From: Aphanomyces cochlioides
Taxonomy: Eukaryota; Oomycota; Saprolegniomycetes; Saprolegniales; Verrucalvaceae
NCBI GenBank assembly: GCA_019828595.1
Contig: JAHQRK010000002.1
Location: 930,001 to 994,000 of the forward strand
Length of the DNA stretch: 64,000 nucleotides
Reading direction: 5' to 3'
The position numbers were made by a program, and so were the translations under genes. The notes beneath the pieces were generated by a model. The model was given only the letters and a program-made list of their open reading frames with translations, had not been told where the DNA came from and searched no databases. Numbering within the stretch: position 1 is the stretch's first letter; each line of letters starts with the position of its first letter. Positions 10,438 to 19,622 of this stretch are shown one piece after another.

Positions 10438-11790
10438 CTAAGCTGCTACTTGGACATCCTTCATCGCGACAAAGGAATCGCGCACTTCCTTGTCTTCATC
10501 CATAAGCTTGGCCTTGAATTCATCATCAATGACTTCACTGCCTTCGTTGTTGTCGAAGAGGCAGAACCACGTCAAGATGATAGCCAAGACCGAAATACCA
10601 GCGAAAGTGTACCAGGCACCTTCATAACCGAAGCTCGGGTTGTTCACCCACAGCGAGAAGCCGTACGAACCGATGGAGGCACCAGCCTTGCCCATAGCAG
10701 CAGAGAAACCGTGGCAAGTACTGCGGATGGCCGTGGGATACATTTCAGTGGGCATGACGAAGGTCGACATGTTGGGACCAAAGTTGGCAAAGTACAAGGT
10801 CAAACCGAAGAGGATGATGAAGAGAGCCGACTTTTGCTTGATGTCGTTCCACCAGATGCCCAACACCAAGAAGATAATGGTCATGATGGTCAAACCTTGC
10901 AATTGAATGACCTTGCGACCCATTTTGTTGATGAAGAAGACGGCAGTGTAGTAACCAGGCAAACCGACCAAGGCGATGATCAAGTTTTGGAGCGCAACAG
11001 TCTTAAGGTCACTCTTGGCACCGACGACAGTCAAAATACTGGCAGTGAACAAGTTTTGGGCATAGAACACAATGTCGAACAAGAACCACGTGCCGGCCGT
11101 ACCCAACAAACTCTTGCCGTAGTGCTTGAGGATAAACGTCCATCGAACCTTGGCGACGTGGACATTGCCAGCCAACATGTTCTTGTAGCCTTCGGTTTCT
11201 TCAGCGGTGATGCGGAAATACACCAAGAACAAGGCAGGCAAGACACCGAAACCGAAGAGAACACGCCACATGATTTCCAAGTCGTGTTTGCTTTCTTCCA
11301 AGACGTTCACCATGATGACGCCCATCAACGAGGCGACGGTGAAGCCAACACCTTGCAACGAAAAGGTCAAGGCGACGCGGCGGTTGCGGTCTTGAGGAGA
11401 GGTGGCATCTTCTGACGATGACGAAGCAGCCAAGGGGTATTCACCACCAATACCGAAACCGAGGACACCACGGGCGATCACCAAGAACCACAACGTGTTG
11501 ATGGGCTCACCACCGTAGGCAGCAGCACAGAGAATACCACCGACAATGAGGAGCAAGCACGTGGCAACCATGCAGTTCTTGCGGCCGTAGATATCGCCCA
11601 ACACGCCGAAGGCAAGTTGACCCAAGACGGCACCGATCAAGGCGGCGGACGACACGTTCGACTTCATGCTGGAGTCATAGACTTTCTTGGAGTATTGGTG
11701 TTCCAAGATGACGTTGATAATGTTGACGACGGACAAGTCGTAGGCATCGTTGAAAAACCCAAGGCCGCGGAGGAAGAACTTGTTGATCAT
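10438..11790 (-). CDS. MFS transporter, phosphate:H+ symporter (PHS) type, copy 1
   Basis: The protein is 450 aa and intronless, starting at ATG 11790 (MINKFFLRGLG). About 12 membrane segments are visible. Family motifs are FFNDAYDL (12-19), the MFS loop GDIYGRK (65-71) and GFGIGGEYPLAAS (111-123), the counterpart of the PHS signature GGDYP with E for D. A second half with NKMGRK and a PTEMYPTAIRST motif follows. PHS proteins carry phosphate or phosphodiesters with protons across the plasma membrane; the D-to-E change leaves the substrate open. Two near-identical copies lie at 23680-25032 and 43234-44592. Identity covers nearly all of the coding sequence and stops at the start codon. This copy ends in KDVQVAA, unlike the others. 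An upstream in-frame TTG extension exists but is unlikely to be used. Confidence 0.85.
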   Translation of the reverse strand: MINKFFLRGLGFFNDAYDLSVVNIINVILEHQYSKKVYDSSMKSNVSSAALIGAVLGQLAFGVLGDIYGRKNCMVATCLLLIVGGILCAAAYGGEPINTLWFLVIARGVLGFGIGGEYPLAASSSSEDATSPQDRNRRVALTFSLQGVGFTVASLMGVIMVNVLEESKHDLEIMWRVLFGFGVLPALFLVYFRITAEETEGYKNMLAGNVHVAKVRWTFILKHYGKSLLGTAGTWFLFDIVFYAQNLFTASILTVVGAKSDLKTVALQNLIIALVGLPGYYTAVFFINKMGRKVIQLQGLTIMTIIFLVLGIWWNDIKQKSALFIILFGLTLYFANFGPNMSTFVMPTEMYPTAIRSTCHGFSAAMGKAGASIGSYGFSLWVNNPSFGYEGAWYTFAGISVLAIILTWFCLFDNNEGSEVIDDEFKAKLMDEDKEVRDSFVAMKDVQVAA

Positions 11791-13401
11791 GTCTTCGGGA
11801 CTTGTTGGCAAATTGAAGAATGATCGAAGCGGAGTGAGCTTTTGGACTTGGACCAGTGCTTAAAGGGTGATGTGGCCGTCTCAAGAGGGGCATGTGGAAG
11901 CTTTCCCGTGAGATTCCTACACATAATGAGAGAGAAAGCGTCGAATCTTAAAGGCGGATTGAATTTCGTGGTTGGGCAAGAGGCTTCAAGGAAAACACCA
12001 CTAAAAACGTGGGACCGACACGAAAAAACAGAACACTTGTTCTGAAATTTCGTTGCAAACTCAACAGATGGCGTCCTGTTTCAAGTTGCCCCAAAGAGCA
12101 ATCCCGGCACAACCATCAAGTCTGGGCGGCCAAATGCTGGCAGAGCATCTCCAAGCATGGCAAACTGCTCGATATGTCATGCAGGATGGCTGGCCAGAAG
12201 GCGAGGCCGACAGCGTATGGACAAACGAATGGAATGATGGGTGGATGCGTCCGGTCACATTAGCCAACAGGCCAAAAAACTTAATGGCAATTTTTTTAGC
12301 CAAAGCATTGGTCAAGCGCGCTGTGTTTGTGCAGAATTAGAACGTCAAGCAACGTTCAAATAATGTTCAGAGGGCGTAGTCGGCGCAAATTGTAGCATCG
12401 CTCGACAGTCCTGGCAGCAATGACGCGTTTCCAATCGAGCCAAATAGATGAAAAACCTATACCGTACGTGTCGCACGCGTTTTTTCCCACATCCATCTCA
12501 CCATGTTGAATGGTTCTCGACCGACTGCCCATTGATTTCCGACACGTATACTTGATGAATGTGTACATAGAGTGGTGACATTGTCGTGCCTCAGCTGTGC
12601 GACCGTGATGGGGCAAAGAAATGACCTGTGGCATGCGTAAACCTTGGCTGTTTGAGAAACCAATTGCAGACGCTTCCAACACAATGGTGTCGTCGTTTTC
12701 GTGAATGATACCGTTCAAGGTGAACTTACCCTCAGGTTGGGTCTTCGAGAGGGCACGGATTGACTTCGTCGTCTGAGAACGCCCCCCACTGAGATGTCTT
12801 TCTTTGAACGACGGAGGAAGTCACTTTGTAGTGTGATATTATCATCAGCCAAGTCATTGATCCTCTGGGGAGCATGAGGAGACAATAGGATCTCGACACA
12901 ACCTTCAACGATCTTCCTGGAGCTACGGAACTTCAAGAGTTACGATGAATGTCAACGCATACACGACCAAGACTGACTTGTCTTCGGAATCCACAGAAAT
13001 TTGAGCTGTACGGTTCTTTTAGACCAATCATATTGCATTGAGCTAATATCAATGTTTGATTGGCTTTAAAGTTTCGACTTGGCACCCGTGCCATTTTCCG
13101 CAGTTGAAAACCTCAAAGGTGCCACCGCAAGCTTGTGGAATGGTATGTGGACATGTATTGCACAAGACAAACTATATTATCATCTTTGTAGAGTACCGTC
13201 GATGTTCTCGAGGCTCGGCCTGTTTCGCTTTGCTTCTTGTCTCCGTCTGGTGGTCTGTTTGAGTGGCTGGTTCGTGTTTCTGCTTGCTCTGCTCGTCTTC
13301 TTGTGGCTTTTTGGCTTTTCTCTCCCTTCGTCCTGCTTTTTTCTGTGGCTTTTGAGTTGGTGCGTTGCCTGGCTCCCTCTCTCTTCGCTGCACTGTGGGG
13401 T
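11791..13401. other. 1.6-kb intergenic region with unassigned open frames
   Basis: No confident gene. Two minus-strand frames (12936-12715 and 12718-12356) flank a good donor-like GTAAGT near 12721 and might be exons of an unknown short gene, but I recognise no domain. A basic, low-complexity minus-strand frame (13466-13113) overlaps the 3' end of the Crypton gene and could belong to the element. The plus strand at 13200-13400 is pyrimidine-rich, which creates a spurious hydrophobic frame. Confidence 0.3.
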
Positions 13402-15530
13402 CTATTGAAGTCTGCGCTTGTTTCGGGGCTGGTCGTCAAGGAGTCCTTCATGAACTCGGACGGCACGAACGACCGTCAAAATCTTGAGCTGTGGAGTCCG
13501 TCGTTTCCTGCCGTCATCTGACAGAAATGAAAACAATGGACTAACTTTCTCGAACCACTTCATCACAGTTGTTTCGTCAGGCGAAGCAATTATCTTGGTA
13601 CGTGTCGTCTGCTCAAGGAAATTTGTCATTTTATTCATTAGAAAACGCCATTCAGCCATTATTTTTCGCTCTCTCTTGTTTGGTAAGTCAATCAAATGAA
13701 TCTTACGATAAGGCACGATATTTCTAGATTGATTTCCAAGCCACCACAATTTCCAAGCAGTGAGTAAGTCAACGCTTGGAAATACAAAATTATCGGTGAG
13801 CATATGAAATCTCCCACCCCAAAAGAACGCTTGATCTCTGGCAATGGATGTAGTTTCAGATTCTTTTGTCATAGTAGATAATGGATTTAACACGGAGGCC
13901 AGAGCATTTTGAATTGATTTTTCCAATAAAGCAGGTGTAATAAATCCTGCTGCAACTGAATACTCCTCCATAATTTGTCGCACTCCATTCAAGCCTTTCG
14001 GAGGAATACTAATAATCGAGTCATGGTTACGATCCAATTGCTTGTATACATTCACGTGAGGGGGCACACCCGTTGATTGGAGAACTGGGGATTCGTCACC
14101 AAACAATACGAGTGACTTCAAATGAGTGAGCTTATCGCTTTCACGAAAAATCAATGTGGAAAAGTGTAGATGGTTTGGTGGTAATGTGGCAACAAGATAA
14201 TCACTATGATGGACCAATGAAGCCAACAACAATTTCAAAACACCCCAAAGATGATCCACCATGTGCAATTTAGGAAATATAGAGGCTAGGCATGTGTTGA
14301 CAATAGAGTCATTTGTTTGAGAAAAGTGGGGCGGTAAGATAGCAAAGTCAGAGCTATGTAAAAGCAGCCCAGCCACAACTCGACCTGTGAACTGGTCGCC
14401 GGCTGCCTCATATCTAAAATATCTTTCCATAACATTACCTATCGACCACCCACAACGAACACAAACACTGATAACTGATGGACCACCAATAGATCCAGAA
14501 CAAGCAAATGTAGCGACACCCTTCCTTATGGAATGACTTCCATAGTCCTTTCTTTCGCTTGTTGTTCCACCAAAACCAAGCAATCTCGCAAGAGATTTAC
14601 CAAAACGATCCTATATCATTTCAAGATTTCTCCTTTCATTTAAACTTATTTTACCTTATGTTTTGAGCCTAGGAAAAGGGCTCCAGTGGAAATTTGGCTA
14701 TTACAAGAAAGATAAAGCCCCAAAGCGACAAACAAGCAAATTCCTGGCTTCAAAGGATTTGCATAACAATGCCTTGGATCCTTATTTGTTGTTCCTATAA
14801 TAAATTAATTTAAAATCACTATGTTTATACCTTCTTGTTGAGACTTTGTTTTGAAAAACGTGATGCCAATTGCATCATCTTCACTCGAGATATGATCAAA
14901 TCTAATGAAGTTAAATTTAAGCTATTTGAAAAGGGTAAACCTTATTGTTTCTGTGGATTGCGATCTACACATTAAATTCCACGTAATTATCAAGTAAAGA
15001 TGGGTAAAGCCACTGTCGCTCAGTTGAAGGCTTTTTTCAGCAAGTGACTCATACATCATAAATGTAAGAGGCCTTTTTCCTGTGTAATCTTTGTCACCAA
15101 CTTGCATGTTGGTTGCCATTGACTTTTTGATACCTATTGTAAATTAAATGATTATCTATATAAACCATACTCTACCAGAAAAGACCAATTTGAGATCATC
15201 ACCATACTCGTCAGGAAGAGCTACATTTTTGTCTTTGTATAAGCTCTTCAATGAGCTACGATAACCACTGAGGGTCCCAGCGGCAAGCTTCGGTTTGTTT
15301 TGAATGCACCATTCTATAAATTGCAGAAAATGGTCATAGGAAAACACAGTGAGATCAATGGTAGTTCCGTCTTTTGACTCATCGCATGGCTTAAGAAGGT
15401 TGTTCCTGCCAGTATGAGAACACCATTTTTTAATCTGGTTCACACCAGACATATATTTCGCCCTAGACTCTTCCGATATGCGATTTCTTCTTGCATCTGC
15501 AATTGTAAAACCACGCCGATCATCCTCCAT
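13402..15530 (-). CDS. Crypton-type tyrosine recombinase, intron-containing and intact
   Basis: Five exons (15530-15176, 15133-14941, 14901-14831, 14794-14655 and 14610-13402) join in frame to 1,968 nt, 655 aa, without stops. The N-terminal part (about residues 20-115) looks like a SAM-like core-binding domain (LSGYRSSLKSLYKDK). The catalytic domain carries an Arg in WNLMCRSQST (about residue 175), the H-x-x-R box SHSIRKG and a C-terminal Tyr in ERYFRYEAAGDQFTGR, with the following GRVVAGL block typical of Crypton recombinases. These enzymes cut and paste DNA through a phosphotyrosine intermediate, presumably moving the element as a circle. A long C-terminal extension (about 330 aa) is of unknown role. 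A longer basic tail in another frame (13466-13113) might be an alternative C-terminus. Confidence 0.8.
13402..15530 (-). mobile_element. Crypton transposon (minimum extent; termini not resolved)
   Basis: The element is defined by the tyrosine recombinase gene. Cryptons lack inverted repeats and end in very short direct repeats, so I could not place the termini by eye. The AT-rich sequence 15531-15820 on its upstream side shows no other gene and may be part of the element. Confidence 0.6.
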
Positions 15531-15821
15531 CCTATATGACAAAAGTGAAAGTGACAGTGATTCTTTGTCAAATTGTCTTTTTTCCTGTTTTATGATTGGC
15601 TTATATTCCTGCAGAAAGATCCTTCTGTGCGTTCTTGACCACTCAAATCTTTCTCAAAAATATTTTATAGCATACAAACATCATGTCCAAATTTAATTAA
15701 AACAAAAATTTACTTTGTGATTCCTGGCAATCCCTGGACAAAATTTCTGTAAATGCATAGAAAAGTCTAGTATTTTTCTGTGAATTCTGGAGAATGTTAT
15801 TTCAATTCATAATACAGTGTA

Positions 15822-16500
15822 CTACTCTGGTCCGAAATAATTGTCACATTTGACTTTTCAGTGGAGTTTCGTTGGTCCTCTTCGAGGAATTCTACATTTG
15901 ATTGGTGCAAATGAAAGTGCTTTATCTCCTCTTTGATTGGATATATTTGTTCAGGCGAAAATTCATAGACATGGAGGAGAAACAGTGCCTCAAAGTTTGT
16001 CCTCTGATTCAAATTACTGAAAATCTTCCGCCAGTGAATCAAATCGCAATGAAACGCGGCCCACCGCACACACAAATAGATCACTTAGTCTCCGATATAT
16101 TAACGGTATTTTTGAGAGACTATCGATCTAGATGCTCAAATTTGATGCTCACAACTCAAACCGAATGGTCTGGCTCTAAGGCCCTTTTCCGGCGACCCTG
16201 TGAGCTCCTGCGTCCGTCCACGCATCACTGGAACATATTGAATAAGTTTGTATGCATTTGCAGGACCAAATATGGCGCCTAGAGACGTGAGCAAAGCTAA
16301 ATGTGAAGAGGTCTCCAATATCGTTAGGTCATATGTATATTCACTATTTTGTATGCCAATTTTATCTTTTATGAATAATACTTTAATATAAATATGTTAA
16401 AATTTGATAAATTCTTCAAACTGTTTCATACTAAAACCAAGTTAACAAGAATTGTACCCCCAAAAATATCCAATATGACAATTATTTCGGACCAGAGTAG
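15822..16500. mobile_element. Tc1/mariner-type MITE with perfect 25-bp TIRs and TA duplication
   Basis: The first 25 bp (from CTACTCTGGTCCG, ending TTGTCA) recur as an exact reverse complement at 16476-16500. TA dinucleotides flank both ends (15820-15821 and 16501-16502), the target duplication expected for Tc1/mariner elements. The 679-bp interior has only short overlapping frames without transposase motifs, so it is non-autonomous. Its TIR differs from that of the neighbouring Tc1 element after the shared start CTAC, so that element's transposase is probably not its partner. Confidence 0.85.
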
Positions 16501-16622
16501 TAATACGGAGCAAGGCAGGCACGAAGATGCAACCCAGCTCTGTGGAATAACTGTCAAATTATATACATAAATTAAATTATACAGGTAATCTGCTTTTTTA
16601 GCTGATTATACTTATAAAAATA

Positions 16623-17959
16623 CTACACCTTTTTACATTCAAGTCGGGACAATCGGAAGTTCAAGTTGGGCTGGTCCTGAAAGTCGATATTCGACCAGAT
16701 ATAGATTTTACAAAGGTTTCGTCGAATCAATGAAAGAGGCTGGTAGTCAGTCAGTCACTTTCCTTGCTTCGCCAAAACCTTTGTGAAATCGATGAGTCGC
16801 TATGAAGCCGATCGCCACAGCATCAAGAAGATCATTCTTGCGGCTGCTAGATCTCATGAGAACTGGAAGCTTCTGGCAAGAACGTTTGATGTGAACGAAA
16901 AAACTGCCAAGAACTGGATTAGTGCCGCAAGGCGAAGCGCAAACTGGTCGCCAGAGCGAGCTTTATGGGGTGGAACACGCTACCACAAGGTCAGAGAAGA
17001 ACACATCCAACGCATCCTCGATGAGTTGTCATTTAGTCCTGATTTAACTTTGGAAGAAATGGCATCTATCATCGCGACTGAGTTTGGTGTTGTTGTGACC
17101 GCCAAGACGATCAGTGTCCACCTCGATGGCAGAATGTATACGCTGAAAAAAATGCATTATGAGCCAGAAAAGATGAACATCATGTCAACCAAAGCCGCCC
17201 GACGCGACTTCCTTCTGAGGCTCTGGCAATTGGAAGGCGATGGAAAAGAGGTGTTTTACCTCGACGAGACCAACTACAATACGTGGTGTTCACGTGAATA
17301 TGGTTGGAGCGAGAAGGGACAGCGCGCGGTATCCAAGAGAACAACCTCCAAAGGCGAAAACATGCAGATCATCGCATGCATTGGCCGTCATGGGCCTGTG
17401 TATTTCAAGGCGCGCTTCGGTTCCAACAAGGCCGACGACATGAAAAATCGCATTACCGAATTACTGGGTCGTTTGGCCCTGGACATGTCCTTAGACGATG
17501 TGGTCATCGTCATGGACAATGCCCCATGTCACAGCCGGATTGAAGACGCGTTTGTTGCCACCGAACAGGGCACTCCAACTTTGCTGCGCCTCGGGCCGTA
17601 CAGCCCAATGCTGAACCCGATCGAAAATGTATTTTCGGCTTTCAAGGCCGACGTAAAAAGAATACTGCGTGAACGACGAGCGGAATTGCTGACAATTCCT
17701 CCCAACACGACCATCAAGGCGCACAGAGCACGTATTTTGGAGCGGGCGTCCGAAGAAGCTGTTGCGGTCATCACGCCAGGGCTTTGTTGGAAGTGTTTAA
17801 CTCATACTCGTAAGTTTTACGAGACTGTGATAAATTTAGAAGATGTCGAGGTGGGTAGATAATATTTTATCGAGGAGTGTATAAATTTATAAGGATATAT
17901 ATCTTCGGGACCAGCCCAACTTGATCCGATTGTCCCGACTTGAATGTAAAAAGGTGTAG
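16623..17959 (+). mobile_element. Tc1/mariner transposon, apparently complete
   Basis: The 1,337-bp element is bounded by inverted repeats of about 62 bp, starting CTACACCTTTTTACATTC at 16623 and matched by the reverse complement ending at 17959; only about five mismatches are visible. TA precedes the left end (16621-16622), while the right end is followed by AAATA, so the right TA is either mutated or displaced. The transposase gene fills the interior. Size, TIRs and gene layout are those of an autonomous Tc1/mariner element. Confidence 0.88.
16792..17862 (+). CDS. Tc1/mariner DDE transposase, intact
   Basis: The gene encodes 356 aa in one exon, starting at ATG 16792 (MSRYEADRHS); an upstream in-frame GTG is ignored. 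The N-terminus has two helix-turn-helix-like segments (about 10-50, WKLLARTFDVNEKTAKNWI, and 70-115, LTLEEMASIIATEFG), which would bind the TIRs. The DDE catalytic triad is visible: D158 in FYLDETN, D242 in VIVMDNAPCHS and E278 in SPMLNPIENVF. By my count 35 residues separate the second D and E. There are no stops or frameshifts, so it may be active. A tail (LCWKCLTHTRKFYETV) is conserved in such oomycete proteins as far as I can tell, but I could not check this. Confidence 0.9.
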   Translation: MSRYEADRHSIKKIILAAARSHENWKLLARTFDVNEKTAKNWISAARRSANWSPERALWGGTRYHKVREEHIQRILDELSFSPDLTLEEMASIIATEFGVVVTAKTISVHLDGRMYTLKKMHYEPEKMNIMSTKAARRDFLLRLWQLEGDGKEVFYLDETNYNTWCSREYGWSEKGQRAVSKRTTSKGENMQIIACIGRHGPVYFKARFGSNKADDMKNRITELLGRLALDMSLDDVVIVMDNAPCHSRIEDAFVATEQGTPTLLRLGPYSPMLNPIENVFSAFKADVKRILRERRAELLTIPPNTTIKAHRARILERASEEAVAVITPGLCWKCLTHTRKFYETVINLEDVEVGR

Positions 17960-17969
17960 AAATATTACT

Positions 17970-18048
17970 GAAGCCTGATTGGCTTGATGGTTTAGTGTCT
18001 GGGTCTGTGAGGTCCAGGGATCGATCCCGCCCGAGTGCTATGACATCA
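17970..18048 (+). repeat. tRNA-like sequence (possible SINE head or tRNA pseudogene)
   Basis: A pol III A-box-like TGGCTTGATGG is followed about 38 nt later by a B-box match GGATCGATCCC. Between them a 5-bp stem with GU pairs (TGGGT/GTCCA) holds a 7-nt loop CTGTGAG, an anticodon loop reading GTG (His). The T-arm and acceptor stem do not pair properly, so this is not a functional tRNA. tRNA-derived SINEs are known in oomycetes. It lies just outside the right end of the Tc1 element. Confidence 0.35.
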
Positions 18049-19622
18049 TTTACAGTGTAAACGCATGAATCCCAAAGATGCATCCATCCCCGTCGAGGAT
18101 GAAACCCACTGTAATGAGCACTTTCTTTTTACCATTCATATCATTACACCCAAAGGTTTCTCTACGATGACTATCTTAATGCTCACTACAGCTTTACAGC
18201 AAACATTGGCCTGCGCAAGTTTTGACGAGGACCGGGAGGTGATTTTGCATGTATGTCGCTTGCTACACTAGCTTGGTTGACAGTCTGAATTGTGAACAAT
18301 GCGCTGTTTGCATCTCATTACATCTTTTCAGCCCAGGTGAAGCCCAGTCGGTGAGTCGGCAATGGTCTAGATAGAGGCTCGAGACGTAGAGAAGAGTTCT
18401 TCAACACACAATGACGTCGCCAGGAGTGTCAAGGATGCTCAGCCGCCTTCACACTTTTGAACGTAAGGTACAGAGGAGTCTGGGGAAGCGAGGCTATTGT
18501 TGCTCAACTTGCGTTCTGGCTTGAAGCTTTGACGTGGAGGAATACTTTGCCTCTTGAGAGACTGTGCTGCTCCGTTTGATCACGGAGCCACTGCATCAGA
18601 ACACGTAAGTACATCTAGCGGCTTTATTGATTGTTTGACATTTATATCCTCAGGCTTCCTGGATATCATGCAAATTCACCCTCAACCCGACATGGAGCTG
18701 TAGCACTAGCAAGAGCAGGCAGGATTGGTTATGTAGATGAGCCTTCCTAGATGGCAATACACAAAATCATTGCTAGCTCATTTGTGCTGCACGCTCGCCC
18801 GATTTATCGTCTCAACTTATCTTTCGACAGCTCAAATTGCAAATCGAGTGGGGAGGGCCTTATTTGCCAGCAAAGTCTGAAAGCTCACGAGTCAAAATTC
18901 AAACCTATCACCCGAGTGTCACTGGTCAATAAAAAGCCTGGATCAGTCTGCTGGATCGGGAAAGAGCTGATGGACGGCGAATGCTTCGTTGACGAAGTGC
19001 TAGAAAGTCAGCCATGATATCCGTTTTGAATGCAGAGTAATCACTCCCACAATGATCCAAAATTACAATCCCCCCACCTCGTCACACCTCGTTGGCTTCA
19101 CACAGGTCTCTTTCCGCGAAGATGCGTAGCACATTGGCTCTCTGGAATATTGAAACGTTGAGCTCCGACTAACAGCTCCCATCCACGCGTTTTGTACACG
19201 ACTGGAGGGGGGGGGGCAAATTTGTAATATCAAGCACTCAACAAGTATACGCCTCGGAAGGCTGTTCAAATTGCCTCATTCAAGTGCAAAGTGCTTGGCC
19301 GCAGCTCCATGCTGAGAGGATTCATAGGCTAGAAACGTGCAAATTTTTACTTCGTAGTAATTTCCTGCTAGATCCAAGCTGTGCTGCCATGGATAGTTCA
19401 ATCTACATGCATTTTCACATCTGGAGTTGGCCACCATAGTGAAACCAAGTCAAATTTAATCTACTCGTTTGTAACTGATGTAAATCGGTCGATTGAATAG
19501 TTCAAAGGCAAACATTCCGTGGGTACATTCGGAATGCTGGTGAATTGAACACAACATTTTGGTCTTCGTGTGGTTTTCTGGCTGGAATGCCATTTTCAAA
19601 TTCACATTGGGCAATCAACCCC
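18049..19622. other. 1.5-kb intergenic region, no gene recognised
   Basis: Only short open frames (up to about 88 aa) without recognisable domains. A run of G residues lies at about 19205-19215. The final few hundred bases must hold the ABCC promoter and 5' UTR and do not resemble the flank of the second ABCC copy. Confidence 0.35.

Noticed and set aside
10450..11415. 321-codon plus-strand frame antisense to transporter copy 1 (repeated at 23692-24657 and in part at 43609-44313)
   Set aside because: It mirrors the MFS coding sequence with its codon bias; His/Asp/Gln-rich product without a domain.
13079..13408. Hydrophobic plus-strand frame resembling a membrane protein
   Set aside because: Product of a pyrimidine-rich strand opposite a basic low-complexity stretch; no start context or domain, Leu/Phe/Trp composition only.
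17970..18048. Functional tRNA-His gene
   Set aside because: The anticodon arm is good but T-arm and acceptor stem do not pair, so it is listed only as a tRNA-like repeat.
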